From the NCBI GenBank assembly GCA_021794205.1, contig JAJYRH010000004.1, positions 1-64,000 of the forward strand: a stretch of 64,000 bases of DNA. Direction: 5' to 3'. Made by a program: the position numbers and the translations under genes. Under the pieces are notes generated by a model. The model made no database searches. It was given only the letters and a program-made list of their open reading frames with translations, and was not told where the DNA came from. Source of the stretch: a bacterium (GTDB lineage: Bacteria; Vulcanimicrobiota; Vulcanimicrobiia; Vulcanimicrobiales; Vulcanimicrobiaceae). Of the stretch, positions 19,477 to 27,393 are shown in pieces (within the stretch, counting starts at the first letter, position 1; every line of letters begins with the position of its first letter).

Positions 19477-20009
19477 AGCCACAACGTATCGCTCTCGGCT
19501 GCTCGCTTGCAGCCCTCCTCGCTATGCCCGCCGCGGCTTGGGCGCACCCGGCCGCGCCGGCGACCCCGGCGCCGAAGCCCGCGCTCAAAGCGACGCCGAA
19601 ACCGCCGCCGCCGCACCGAGTTGGAATCTCCGGTGTTTGGGAGATCCAAATCCAGTATCCGAATACAACGATCTACGCGCACTTTAGCATGCACCAGCAC
19701 GGCGATGCGCTGGAGGGAACCTATCTCAGCCCCGATGGGAAGAAATCGCGGCTCGCCGGGAGCCTCTCCGGCGAAAACATGGTTGTGGTGGTGACCCTTG
19801 CCGATGGGAAGGTACTTCGCTTCGAATCGCAGCTGAACGGGACGACCGACATGGTCGGCATGCTCACAAAAGCGAACGGGAAGCGCGTGGTTTTCACGGC
19901 CTCCTATCGCCCGAAGGAGAAGTTCTTCGATTCGCTCAGCCCGGTCCCCGGCGGCATGGGCAGCGGCGGCATCGGCACCGGAACCGGCGGGTATAACCCG
20001 CCCCGGTAG
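19473..20009 (+). CDS. Secreted protein, function unknown
   Basis: A 178-residue protein starting with a GTG at 19473, overlapping the previous stop as GTGA. The signal peptide is about MKPQRIALGCSLAALLAMPAAAWA; an Ala/Pro/Lys-rich spacer follows (HPAAPATPAPKPALKATPKPPPP). A small beta domain then runs about 50-150 (VGISGVWEIQIQYPNTTIYAHF; GDALEGTYLSPDGKKSRLAGSL; GMLTKANGKRVVFTASYRP). The GxWE...G..L.G.Y.....K..L.G.. pattern is reminiscent of small secreted ligand-binding or lipocalin-like folds, but this is not a firm assignment. A GGYNPPR tail is encoded by a 7-bp hairpin at 19986-20002. Confidence 0.72.
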   Translation: MKPQRIALGCSLAALLAMPAAAWAHPAAPATPAPKPALKATPKPPPPHRVGISGVWEIQIQYPNTTIYAHFSMHQHGDALEGTYLSPDGKKSRLAGSLSGENMVVVVTLADGKVLRFESQLNGTTDMVGMLTKANGKRVVFTASYRPKEKFFDSLSPVPGGMGSGGIGTGTGGYNPPR

Positions 20010-20032
20010 ATCGGCATTTCGCCCCGGCGGGG

Positions 20033-20539
20033 TTACGCTCGTTCGGCGAGCCGACGCTCGACGTACGGGATCAGACCACCCGCCTCGATCAGCGAGCGCA
20101 TGAAGGGCGGAAACTCGGCGGCCTTATAGCTCGTCCCCTTCGTGCGGTTACGGATGGCCCCGGCGGCGGGATCGATTTCGATCTCGTCCCCGGCGGCGAT
20201 CGCATCGACGGCCTCGGGGCATTCCAGGATCGGCAGGCCGATATTAATGGCGTTCCGATAGAAAATTCGCGCGAACGATTTTGCGATCACCGCCGAAACG
20301 CCGGCGCCTTTAATGGCGATCGGCGCGACTTCGCGGCTCGATCCGCAGCCGAAGTTCGTATCGGCGACGATGATATCGCCCGCCTTCACTCGCGTGGAGA
20401 ACTCGGGGTCGATGCCTTCCATCGCATGTTTGCCGAGCTCGGCCTGATCGACGATATTACAGTATTTCCCCGGAATGATCACATCGGTATCGACATTTTT
20501 TCCGTAAGTATGAGCGCGTCCGCGCAGCGTCGTTTCCAT
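20033..20539 (-). CDS. leuD: 3-isopropylmalate dehydratase small subunit
   Basis: A 168-residue small (swivel-domain) subunit. The archaeal-type signature is clear: GRAHTYGKNVDTDVIIPGKYCN (split ~7-28), TNFGCGSSREVAPIAIK and FARIFYRNAINIGLPILE. It pairs with LeuC to isomerise 2- to 3-isopropylmalate in leucine biosynthesis; the related homoaconitase activity cannot be excluded. It lies 39 bp downstream of leuC on the same strand. Confidence 0.93.
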   Translation of the reverse strand: METTLRGRAHTYGKNVDTDVIIPGKYCNIVDQAELGKHAMEGIDPEFSTRVKAGDIIVADTNFGCGSSREVAPIAIKGAGVSAVIAKSFARIFYRNAINIGLPILECPEAVDAIAAGDEIEIDPAAGAIRNRTKGTSYKAAEFPPFMRSLIEAGGLIPYVERRLAERA

Positions 20540-20578
20540 TCTCTTTCGTTCCTCGTTCTTTATCGTGCGCGATCGTCG

Positions 20579-21862
20579 TTACGAATAGGCCGGCGCGCGT
20601 TCGACGACGCGCGGATCGGTGATGATGCCGGTGAGCGCCGATGCGGCGCAGGTCGCCGGGGAAGCGAGATAGACCTCCGCCTTCGGCGAGCCCATGCGCC
20701 CGACGTAATTGCGATTGGTCGTCGAGAGGCAACGCTCGCCGTCTCCGAGCGTCCCCATATGCCCGCCGAAACACGCTCCGCAGCCCGGCGTGTTGACGAC
20801 GCATCCCGCGCTCGCCAGGGTTTTGAGAATGCCTTCGTCGGCCGCCTGCATCCAGACTTTTTGCGAACCGGGGTTCACGATCACGCGCAGGCTCGGCGCG
20901 ATTTTCTTGCCGTGGAGAATCTTTGCGGCGATCCGCAAATCCTCGATGTAGCCGTTGGTGCAGCTGCCGATGAAGATTTGGTCGAGCTGCACGCGCTCGC
21001 GGAGCACCTCCGAGATCGGATGGACGTTATCAGGCGTGTGCGGGCAGGCGATCTGCGGCTCGAGCGCGGCGACATCGATGGCGACGATGCGCTCGTAGGC
21101 GGCGTCGGCATCCGCGCGTTCGACGACGAAGGGGCGATCGGTACGTTCGCGCACGAACGCCAGCGCTTTTTCATCGGCGTGGAAGATGCCGTTCTTCGCG
21201 CCGGCCTCGATCGCCATATTCGCCATCGTCAGGCGCCCGGTGATCGAAAGTGCGTCGATCGTCGATCCGTGATATTCCAGCGCGCGATAGGTCGCACCGT
21301 CGATGCCGAGACGTCCGACGGTTGCCAGCATGAGGTCTTTGGCGTAGACGCCGTCCTGCATCGCACCTTCGTAGACGACTTTTATCGTCGGTGGAACGCG
21401 CAGCCACACTTCGCCGAGAACGAACGCCGCAGCGATATCGGTCGAGCCCATACCGGTTGCGAATGCGCCGAGCGCGCCGTAGGTGCAGGTGTGAGAATCG
21501 CCGCCGACGATCAGTTCGCCCGGAGCGACGAGCCCCTCCTCCGGGAGCACGACGTGCTCGATGCCGCCGCGCCCGACGTCGAAGAAATGTTCGATCTTTT
21601 GCTCCGCCGCAAACTCTTTCATCAACCGTGCGAGCTTCGCCGACTGCGCGTCTTTCGCCGGAACGAAATGGTCTTCGACGAGAGCGATCTTCGACGGGTC
21701 GAAGACGCGCGTCGCACCCTTCATGGAGCGCATGACGGCGATCGCGACGGCCGCGGAGAGTTCGTTTGCCAGAACGAGATCGACCTTCGCGTTGATGATC
21801 TGTCCGGGTTCGACGCGGTCGAGCCCGGCATGGCGCGCGAGAATCTTTTCGGTGAGGGTCAT
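20579..21862 (-). CDS. leuC: 3-isopropylmalate dehydratase large subunit
   Basis: A 427-residue aconitase-superfamily large subunit of the archaeal/LeuC2 type. It starts MTLTEKILARHAG and holds GGDSHTCTYGALGAFATGMGSTD. The [4Fe-4S] ligands are visible in GDSHTCT, IGSCTNG and GCGACFGGHMG. It dehydrates and rehydrates isopropylmalate with LeuD. I chose the ATG at 21862; a GTG two codons earlier (21868) is equally in frame and has a slightly better placed GAGG. It is divergent from metY, sharing a 126-132 bp intergenic region. Confidence 0.94.
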   Translation of the reverse strand: MTLTEKILARHAGLDRVEPGQIINAKVDLVLANELSAAVAIAVMRSMKGATRVFDPSKIALVEDHFVPAKDAQSAKLARLMKEFAAEQKIEHFFDVGRGGIEHVVLPEEGLVAPGELIVGGDSHTCTYGALGAFATGMGSTDIAAAFVLGEVWLRVPPTIKVVYEGAMQDGVYAKDLMLATVGRLGIDGATYRALEYHGSTIDALSITGRLTMANMAIEAGAKNGIFHADEKALAFVRERTDRPFVVERADADAAYERIVAIDVAALEPQIACPHTPDNVHPISEVLRERVQLDQIFIGSCTNGYIEDLRIAAKILHGKKIAPSLRVIVNPGSQKVWMQAADEGILKTLASAGCVVNTPGCGACFGGHMGTLGDGERCLSTTNRNYVGRMGSPKAEVYLASPATCAASALTGIITDPRVVERAPAYS

Positions 21863-21914
21863 TCCCACGATGTTGTGCTACCTCGTCGGAGTTGGGGGGC
21901 GAGCACTAACGGCT

Positions 21915-21970
21915 CTGCGGATGTTTTCGCCTCCTCCCAGGCGACTCCCGCAGTGCGGCAGGCAAAGCCT
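21915..21970 (+). ncRNA. Structured leader candidate upstream of metY
   Basis: In the leuC-metY intergenic region, CTGCGG (21915-21920) pairs with CCGCAG (21948-21953). Inside it TCGCCT (21927-21932) pairs with AGGCGA (21939-21944), giving a two-part hairpin with an asymmetric internal loop, followed by a small AGGC-AAA-GCCT hairpin (21960-21970). The metY start lacks a Shine-Dalgarno and is preceded by CACCTCC, so an RNA-level control is possible. It does not match the SAM-I, SAM-II or SAH riboswitch consensus that I know. Confidence 0.3.
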
Positions 21971-21994
21971 CGCCGGGGCGCGCACACCTCCATC

Positions 21995-23299
21995 ATGAAC
22001 GACCGCAGCTTCGGTTTTGCAACGCGCGCAATCCACGCCGGAACGCCGCCCGACCCCGTCACCGGCGCGCGCGCGGCCCCGATCTATCAGAGCTCGGCGT
22101 TCGTCTTCGGCTCCACCGAAGCGGCCGCCGAACTCTTCGCGCTGCGCGGCTACGGCCATATCTACAGCAGAATCAGCAACCCAACCGTTGCTTCGTTCGA
22201 AGAGCGCATGGCGAGCCTGGAAGGCGGGCTCGGCGCGGTCGCGTTTTCGAGCGGGCTCGCGGCGCAACTCGCCGTCGTGCTCGCTCTCGCGCGCAACGGC
22301 GACCACATTCTCTGCTCGCAGAACGTCTACGGCGGCACGGTGACGCAGTTCTCCATCACCCTCGACCGCATGGGCATCGGCGTTACCTTCGTCCCCATCG
22401 GCGATCTCGCGGCGATGCGCGCCGCCGTGCGCCCCGAAACGAAACTGCTCTTTGTCGAAACGATCGGCAACCCGGCGGGAGCGATCGCCGATCTCGAGAC
22501 GCTCGCGCGCTTCGCCCACGAGAACGGCATCCCGCTCGTCGTCGATAATACCTTCGCCTCGCCCTACTGCTGCCGTCCGATTGAATTCGGCGCCGATATC
22601 GTCGTCGCGTCGGCCACGAAATTTATCTGCGGACATGGCACCACCGTCGGCGGCATCGTCGTCGATGCCGGCCGCTTCGATTACGGCAGCGGTCGCTTTC
22701 CCTTGCTCTCCGAGGCAAGCCGCGGGTACCACGGAAAAGTCTTTACCGAAACCTTCGGCGAGTACGCATTCCTCATGCGGCTGCGCGCGGAGATCCTGCG
22801 CGACGTCGGCTCGCAACTCGGAGCCCACGACGCGTGGCTGCTCTTACAGGGACTCGAGACGCTTCCCATTCGGATGGAGCGACACATTGCCAACGCCGCG
22901 ATCGTCGCGCGCCACCTCGAAGCGCATCCCGATATCGAATGGGTAAGCTATCCCGGGCTGCCCTCGCACCCCGACTTCGCACTCGCGACTCGCTATCTTC
23001 CGCGCGGCGCCGGATCGGTCTTTACCTTCGGCATTCGCGGGGGACGCGAGGCGGGGCGCAGATTCATCGATGCGCTCGAACTCTGGAGCCATCTCGCCAA
23101 CGTCGGCGATGCGAAATCGCTCGTCATCCACCCGGCATCGACGACGCACTCGCAATTGAGTGACGACGAAATGCGCGCTGCAGGCGTCGCTCCCGAGACC
23201 GTTCGCCTCTCCGTCGGTCTCGAGGATTGCGACGATTTGCTTTGGGATATCGACCAGGCACTCGAAAAGGCCCACGCCGATCGTCGGGTGAGCGCATGA
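21995..23299 (+). CDS. metY: O-acetylhomoserine (O-succinylhomoserine) sulfhydrylase
   Basis: A 434-residue PLP enzyme of the Cys/Met metabolism family. It begins GFATRAIHAGTPPDPVTGARA and shows SSGLAAQLAVVLALA. The PLP-binding Lys is in SATKFICGHG (about residue 209), the RGYHGKVFTETFGEYAF insert is typical of OAH sulfhydrylases, and the SLVIHPASTTHSQL segment occurs near the C-terminus. It makes homocysteine from acetylhomoserine and sulfide. The ATG at 21995 starts the conserved domain; the frame is open upstream but those codons shadow leuC on the other strand. It overlaps the CoA-binding gene by ATGA and heads a six-gene operon. Confidence 0.95.
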   Translation: MNDRSFGFATRAIHAGTPPDPVTGARAAPIYQSSAFVFGSTEAAAELFALRGYGHIYSRISNPTVASFEERMASLEGGLGAVAFSSGLAAQLAVVLALARNGDHILCSQNVYGGTVTQFSITLDRMGIGVTFVPIGDLAAMRAAVRPETKLLFVETIGNPAGAIADLETLARFAHENGIPLVVDNTFASPYCCRPIEFGADIVVASATKFICGHGTTVGGIVVDAGRFDYGSGRFPLLSEASRGYHGKVFTETFGEYAFLMRLRAEILRDVGSQLGAHDAWLLLQGLETLPIRMERHIANAAIVARHLEAHPDIEWVSYPGLPSHPDFALATRYLPRGAGSVFTFGIRGGREAGRRFIDALELWSHLANVGDAKSLVIHPASTTHSQLSDDEMRAAGVAPETVRLSVGLEDCDDLLWDIDQALEKAHADRRVSA

Positions 23300-23778
23300 T
23301 TCTCACCGAAGTCACAGAGCGCCGTGCGCTGCTCGCTCGCAGCACGACCATCGCGATGGTCGGCGCCTCGGGCGATCCTTTGCGCCCGAGTTACACCGTC
23401 TTCTCCTACCTACGCACCGAGAGCGCGTTCATCGTTACGCCGATCAATCCAAAGCTCGACGAGATCGACGGCATTCGCGCCTTTGCGTCGCTCGCCGACT
23501 ACGCGCGCGCACACGGCGCGCCCGATATCGTCGACGTCTTTCGCAATCCCGCCTCCGTCCTCCCGGTCGTCGACGAAAGCATCGCCATCGGAGCGAAGGC
23601 GATATGGTTTCAATACGGCGTCGTGAACGAAGCGGCGATCGCGCGCGCCGATGCAGCGGGGCTCGACGTCGTCGTCGACCGTTGCATCAAGGTCGAAATC
23701 GCGCGCTTTACCGGGGGGCTCGCGACGGCGGGGCTCAATAGCGGCATCATCTCCTCGCGTCGCGCGGGAACGCGATGA
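23296..23778 (+). CDS. CoA-binding (YccU-like) protein
   Basis: A 160-residue stand-alone Rossmann CoA-binding domain of the CoA_binding_2/YccU type. It shows TIAMVGASGDPLRPSYTVFSYL (~18-39), FIVTPINPK, PDIVDVFRNP and the hallmark VVDRCIKVEIARF near the C-terminus. Members are often found beside metY. The exact function is not known; a role in handling a CoA or nucleotide cofactor is inferred. It overlaps metY and the LuxE-like gene by ATGA on both sides. Confidence 0.9.
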   Translation: MILTEVTERRALLARSTTIAMVGASGDPLRPSYTVFSYLRTESAFIVTPINPKLDEIDGIRAFASLADYARAHGAPDIVDVFRNPASVLPVVDESIAIGAKAIWFQYGVVNEAAIARADAAGLDVVVDRCIKVEIARFTGGLATAGLNSGIISSRRAGTR

Positions 23779-24887
23779 GTCGCGAGCGCGACGCCGCCGA
23801 ACTCGACGAACGCATCCTCGGAACGATCGATGCCTGGCATCGGCACGGACGGAGCCCGAGCGATGCCGAGTTCGACGATCTCGCGCTCGCGATCTTCGCG
23901 CACCAACTTCGCTATAATCCCGCGTACGCCGCGTATTGCGCGGGATACGGCTACTCTCCGACCGCGTTGCCGACGACCTGGAGCGCGATCCCTCCGCTTC
24001 CGGCACGCGCGTACAAAGAAGCGGCGATCGCCGCATTTCCGATCGAGCGCGCCGACCTCGTCTTCGAGAGCAGTGGTACGACGCTCGGCGAACCGAGCCG
24101 ACACTACATCGAAGATCGCCGGCTCTACGATGCCTCGCTCCTCGCGGGTTTCGAACGAGCGATGCTCCGGGATGGCACCCGCCTGCGCTATGCGTTGCTC
24201 GTTCCCAATCCCGCGCAACGCCCGCACTCCTCGCTCGGCTACATGATGGGCCGCGTCGCCGTCGCCTTCGGCGACGGCGAGACCGGTTGGTATCTCGACG
24301 AAGATCGTTTGCTGGTGGACGCGTTTGTGGCCGATGCCGGCGACGCCTGCGATCGCGGGCAGCCGCTCTGCCTCGCGGCGACGGCGTTTTCGCTCTTCCA
24401 TCTCGTCGAGACGCTCGAAGCGCGCGGCACGACGATGCGCCTACCTACGGGATCGCGGATTATGGAGACCGGCGGTTTTAAAGGGCGTACGCGCGTCATC
24501 GCGCGCGAAGAACTCTACACGCGCGTCGAACGCGCGCTCGGCGTACCCTCCGAACACATCGTTGCCGAGTACGGGATGAGCGAGCTCTGCTCGCAGTATT
24601 ACGACCTGCCGGGACCCGAACGAAGCGTCGCCGGCACGGCGTACCGCGTCAAATCCGCGCCGCCGTGGCTACGCACGCGGGTGCTCGACGAACGCGAACG
24701 CGACGTTCCGCCGGGGAGTGTCGGAGCGCTCGCGCACATCGATCTCGCCAACCGGAGTTCGTGCCTCGCGCTTCTCACCGAAGATCTCGGTGCGATTGTC
24801 GACGAGGGCCTGGTGCTTCTCGGGCGCGAGAGCGGAGCGCAATTGCGCGGCTGCTCGCTCGACGCCGAGGACCTCCGTCGATCGTGA
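23775..24887 (+). CDS. LuxE-like acyl-protein synthetase
   Basis: A 370-residue ANL-superfamily enzyme closest to LuxE acyl-protein synthetases, which activate a carboxylic acid as acyl-AMP, transfer it to their own Cys and pass it to LuxC for reduction. It has FAHQLRYNPAYAAYC, the ATP-binding FESSGTTLGEPSRH (about 95-110), SRIMETGGFKGR, the acid motif AEYGMSELCSQYYD and a TEDLGAI-type hinge. A Cys 11 residues from the C-terminus (RGCSLDAEDLRRS) lies where the acylated Cys of LuxE is reported. It overlaps genes on both sides by 4 bp. No luciferase gene (luxAB) is present. Confidence 0.88.
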   Translation: MSRERDAAELDERILGTIDAWHRHGRSPSDAEFDDLALAIFAHQLRYNPAYAAYCAGYGYSPTALPTTWSAIPPLPARAYKEAAIAAFPIERADLVFESSGTTLGEPSRHYIEDRRLYDASLLAGFERAMLRDGTRLRYALLVPNPAQRPHSSLGYMMGRVAVAFGDGETGWYLDEDRLLVDAFVADAGDACDRGQPLCLAATAFSLFHLVETLEARGTTMRLPTGSRIMETGGFKGRTRVIAREELYTRVERALGVPSEHIVAEYGMSELCSQYYDLPGPERSVAGTAYRVKSAPPWLRTRVLDERERDVPPGSVGALAHIDLANRSSCLALLTEDLGAIVDEGLVLLGRESGAQLRGCSLDAEDLRRS

Positions 24888-26095
24888 CCGCACTCTCCGC
24901 GGTGCCGCTCCGATCGATCGTGTCGGCGATCGGCGACGCCGCCGCCCGATGGTGCGACGCGGATTTTCCTCCGCGCGTCCGAGCGACGAGCGGCATCGTC
25001 GAACGAATGGGATACACCATTCCCGTCGTCGAGTACGCCCTCGATGCGCTCTTCGGCGCGATTCACCGCGATGCGCTCTTCGAAACGATCCGTCGCGAAC
25101 TCGGCGATCTCGAGGGACTCGACGGGCCGACGGCGCGGATCTTCCCGCTCGGTCGCGTGGCGATTCTTTCGAGCCGTACGACGATCGGCGTCGCGATTCC
25201 GGCGATGTGCTTCGCGCTCGCAGCGAAGAACGACGTGCTGGTGAAGGATCGCGAAGATGCGCTCGTCGCGGCATTCGCGCGGACGCTCGCCGAGGAACTC
25301 GAAGGCTTCGCGGGGGCAATCGAGGTCGCGGCCTGGGATGGAGCGCACGATGGAGCGCGCTTGCACGACGTCGATACGATCGTCGTATTCGGAAACGACG
25401 AGACGATCGCTCGCGTCACCGCCGATCATGCCGGGCGCGCGCGCACCATCGGCTTCGGTTCGCGCACGAGTATCGGCTTTCTCGACGAAGCCATACAGCG
25501 CGACGATCGGGGGATGGACGCGGCGCTCGCGGGTGCGGCACGCGATGCGAGCCTCTACGAAGGCGAGGGGTGCATGAGCTTGCACGCGCTCTTTATCGAA
25601 CGCAACGTCACGCGAACGCCGCGCGAGGTCGCCGAGCGCTTCGCGCGGGCGATGGAGAGCGCCGCGACCGAATTCCCGGTCGGGCAGCGTTCGGCGGAGA
25701 GCCGGGCGGCGATGCTCCAAGCGCGCAATCTCGCCGCCTTTCGCGCCGCCGCCGGTCGCGGGGGGGCGTGGTGCGACGACGCGCTGAGCTACCTATTGCT
25801 CCTCGATCCGCCCGACCGCGAACCTCCGCCCTTCCTACCGCGAACCGTCGCACTCGTCCCGGTGGCCTCCTTCGAGGAGGTCGTCGGGTACGTCGAACGG
25901 TTCGCACTGCCGATTGAAACGCTCGGCATAACCGGAACCGGCCAGATCGATACGGAACGAGCAATGCGAATCGGCGCCGCCCGTATCGCCGCGCTCGGCG
26001 AGATGCAGCGGCCGCCGCTCCAAGCACATCATGGCGGGCGCCTTCGGATCGCCGAATACGTTCGCTTTCTCGACCACGACGGAGAGACGAAGTGA
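24884..26095 (+). CDS. LuxC-like acyl-CoA/acyl-protein reductase
   Basis: A 403-residue NADPH-dependent acyl reductase of the LuxC/ALDH-like family. It reduces the acyl group carried by the LuxE partner to an aldehyde. Visible features are SSRTTIGVAIPAMCFALAAKNDVLVKDREDALVAAF (split ~96-131) with the cofactor fold, VVFGNDETI and FGSRTSIGFLD. The probable nucleophile Cys230 lies in YEGEGCMSLHALFIER. The GTG at 24884 gives the family N-terminus and overlaps luxE by GTGA. Substrate is unknown: a fatty acid, a short acid or an amino-acid carboxylate are all possible. Confidence 0.87.
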   Translation: MTALSAVPLRSIVSAIGDAAARWCDADFPPRVRATSGIVERMGYTIPVVEYALDALFGAIHRDALFETIRRELGDLEGLDGPTARIFPLGRVAILSSRTTIGVAIPAMCFALAAKNDVLVKDREDALVAAFARTLAEELEGFAGAIEVAAWDGAHDGARLHDVDTIVVFGNDETIARVTADHAGRARTIGFGSRTSIGFLDEAIQRDDRGMDAALAGAARDASLYEGEGCMSLHALFIERNVTRTPREVAERFARAMESAATEFPVGQRSAESRAAMLQARNLAAFRAAAGRGGAWCDDALSYLLLLDPPDREPPPFLPRTVALVPVASFEEVVGYVERFALPIETLGITGTGQIDTERAMRIGAARIAALGEMQRPPLQAHHGGRLRIAEYVRFLDHDGETK

Positions 26096-27393
26096 ACGAG
26101 CCCCTCGAAAACGTGCGTGGCCCCGTCCCCGGGAAACGCAGCACCGAATTGCTCGCGCGGCTGCGCCTCCACGAGTCGCGCAACGTGACCGCGATTGAAG
26201 AGCAGTTCCCCATCGTTTGGGAATCGGCGCTCGGGTCGGTCGTGACCGATGTCGACGGTAACGAATATCTCGATCTCACTTCGGCGTTCGGCGTCGCTGC
26301 AATCGGGCATAGCAATCCCTACGTTGCATCGGCGGTCGCCGACCAAGTGGTGCGGCTAGCCCACGGCATGGGCGACGTTCATCCGAGCGAGGTGCGAATC
26401 GAACTCCTCGAGCGCATTTCGTCGATCGTTCCCAAGGCCCTAACGCGCACCTATTTGGCGACCTCCGGCTCCGAAGCGATCGAAGTCGCGCTCAAAACGG
26501 CGATCCTCGCCACCGGAAAGCCCGCCCACGCGAGCTTTCGCAACGGGTACCACGGGCTGAGCCTCGGGGCGCTAGAGGTCACCGGGATCGAACGCTTCCG
26601 CGCGCCCTTCGCCGGGGCGATCGCCGCGAACGCACTTTTTCTCGAGTACCCGCGCGCCCGAAATGCCGCCGACGACGATCCCTCGGCGGCGCTGGAGAGC
26701 ATTCGCAACTCACTACGCTCGCGCGGCGAGATCGGCGCGCTCGTCGTCGAGCCGATTCAGGGACGCGGTGGCGTGATACTTCCGCCGACGGGATTTCTGC
26801 GCGGCCTCCGCGAGATCTGCGACGAACTCGGGATGTTGCTCGTCATCGATGAGATCTGGACCGGCTTCGGGCGGACCGGAACGATGTTCGCCTGCGAACG
26901 CGAAGCGGTGGTTCCCGATCTGCTCTGCATCGGCAAAGCGATGGGCGGCGGCTTGCCGATCGCCGCAGTCGTCGGAACCGAGGCGGCGATGAACGCGTGG
27001 CCGCTCTCCGAGGGCGAAGCGCTCCACACATCGACATTTTTAGGAAACCCCCTCGCCTGCGCCGCCGCATTGGCGACGATCGGCGAGATCGAACGGCACG
27101 ATCTGGTCGCGCGCGCGAAGCAGCTCGGCGTCACGATGGTCTCGCGGCTGGGAAGCCTGCACCGCCATAAAAACGTGATCGATATTCGCGGGCGCGGCAT
27201 GATGTGGGGCATCGAACTCGATAGCGCGGCGAGCGCGCATGCCGCGGTCGTCCGCGGACTCTCGCTCGGAGTACTTTTATTGCAAGCCGGACCGGAGGGA
27301 AATGTGATCTCGATAACACCGCCGCTCGTGATGAGCGAACGCCAACTCTTTCGCGCGATCGATCTGCTCGATCGCGCGTTGGGCCTACGATGA
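26092..27393 (+). CDS. Class III aminotransferase (4-aminobutyrate/omega-type)
   Basis: A 433-residue PLP fold type I aminotransferase. It has VTDVDGNEYLDLTSAFGVAAIGHSNP (~50-75), YLATSGSEAIEVALKTA, FRNGYHGLSLGAL and GALVVEPIQGRGGV. The LLVIDEIWTGFGRTG Asp contacts the PLP, and the Schiff-base Lys is in CIGKAMGGGLPIAAVVG (about residue 285). These enzymes transfer an amino group between an omega-amine and an aldehyde or keto acid. Position directly after LuxC suggests it aminates the aldehyde LuxC makes, but this is inference. GTG start with GGAGAG upstream; GTGA and ATGA overlaps on both sides. Confidence 0.92.
   Translation: MNEPLENVRGPVPGKRSTELLARLRLHESRNVTAIEEQFPIVWESALGSVVTDVDGNEYLDLTSAFGVAAIGHSNPYVASAVADQVVRLAHGMGDVHPSEVRIELLERISSIVPKALTRTYLATSGSEAIEVALKTAILATGKPAHASFRNGYHGLSLGALEVTGIERFRAPFAGAIAANALFLEYPRARNAADDDPSAALESIRNSLRSRGEIGALVVEPIQGRGGVILPPTGFLRGLREICDELGMLLVIDEIWTGFGRTGTMFACEREAVVPDLLCIGKAMGGGLPIAAVVGTEAAMNAWPLSEGEALHTSTFLGNPLACAAALATIGEIERHDLVARAKQLGVTMVSRLGSLHRHKNVIDIRGRGMMWGIELDSAASAHAAVVRGLSLGVLLLQAGPEGNVISITPPLVMSERQLFRAIDLLDRALGLR

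Noticed and set aside
19986-20002. GGCGGGT-ATA-ACCCGCC hairpin as a terminator for the 19473-20009 gene
   Set aside because: It lies inside the coding sequence and has no U-tract, so terminator function is not supported.
20426-21994. Long open plus-strand frame continuous with metY (about 520 extra codons upstream)
   Set aside because: It is a shadow of leuC/leuD on the other strand: Arg/Asp-rich, no domain, and metY's conserved N-terminus starts at 21995.
21869-21994. SAM-I, SAM-II or SAH riboswitch
   Set aside because: The conserved core sequences of these classes are absent; only generic hairpins are present, so I list a structured leader candidate instead.
23775-26095. A bioluminescence (lux) operon
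   Set aside because: luxA, luxB and luxD homologues are absent; neighbouring genes are metY, an aminotransferase and a Gfo/Idh oxidoreductase.
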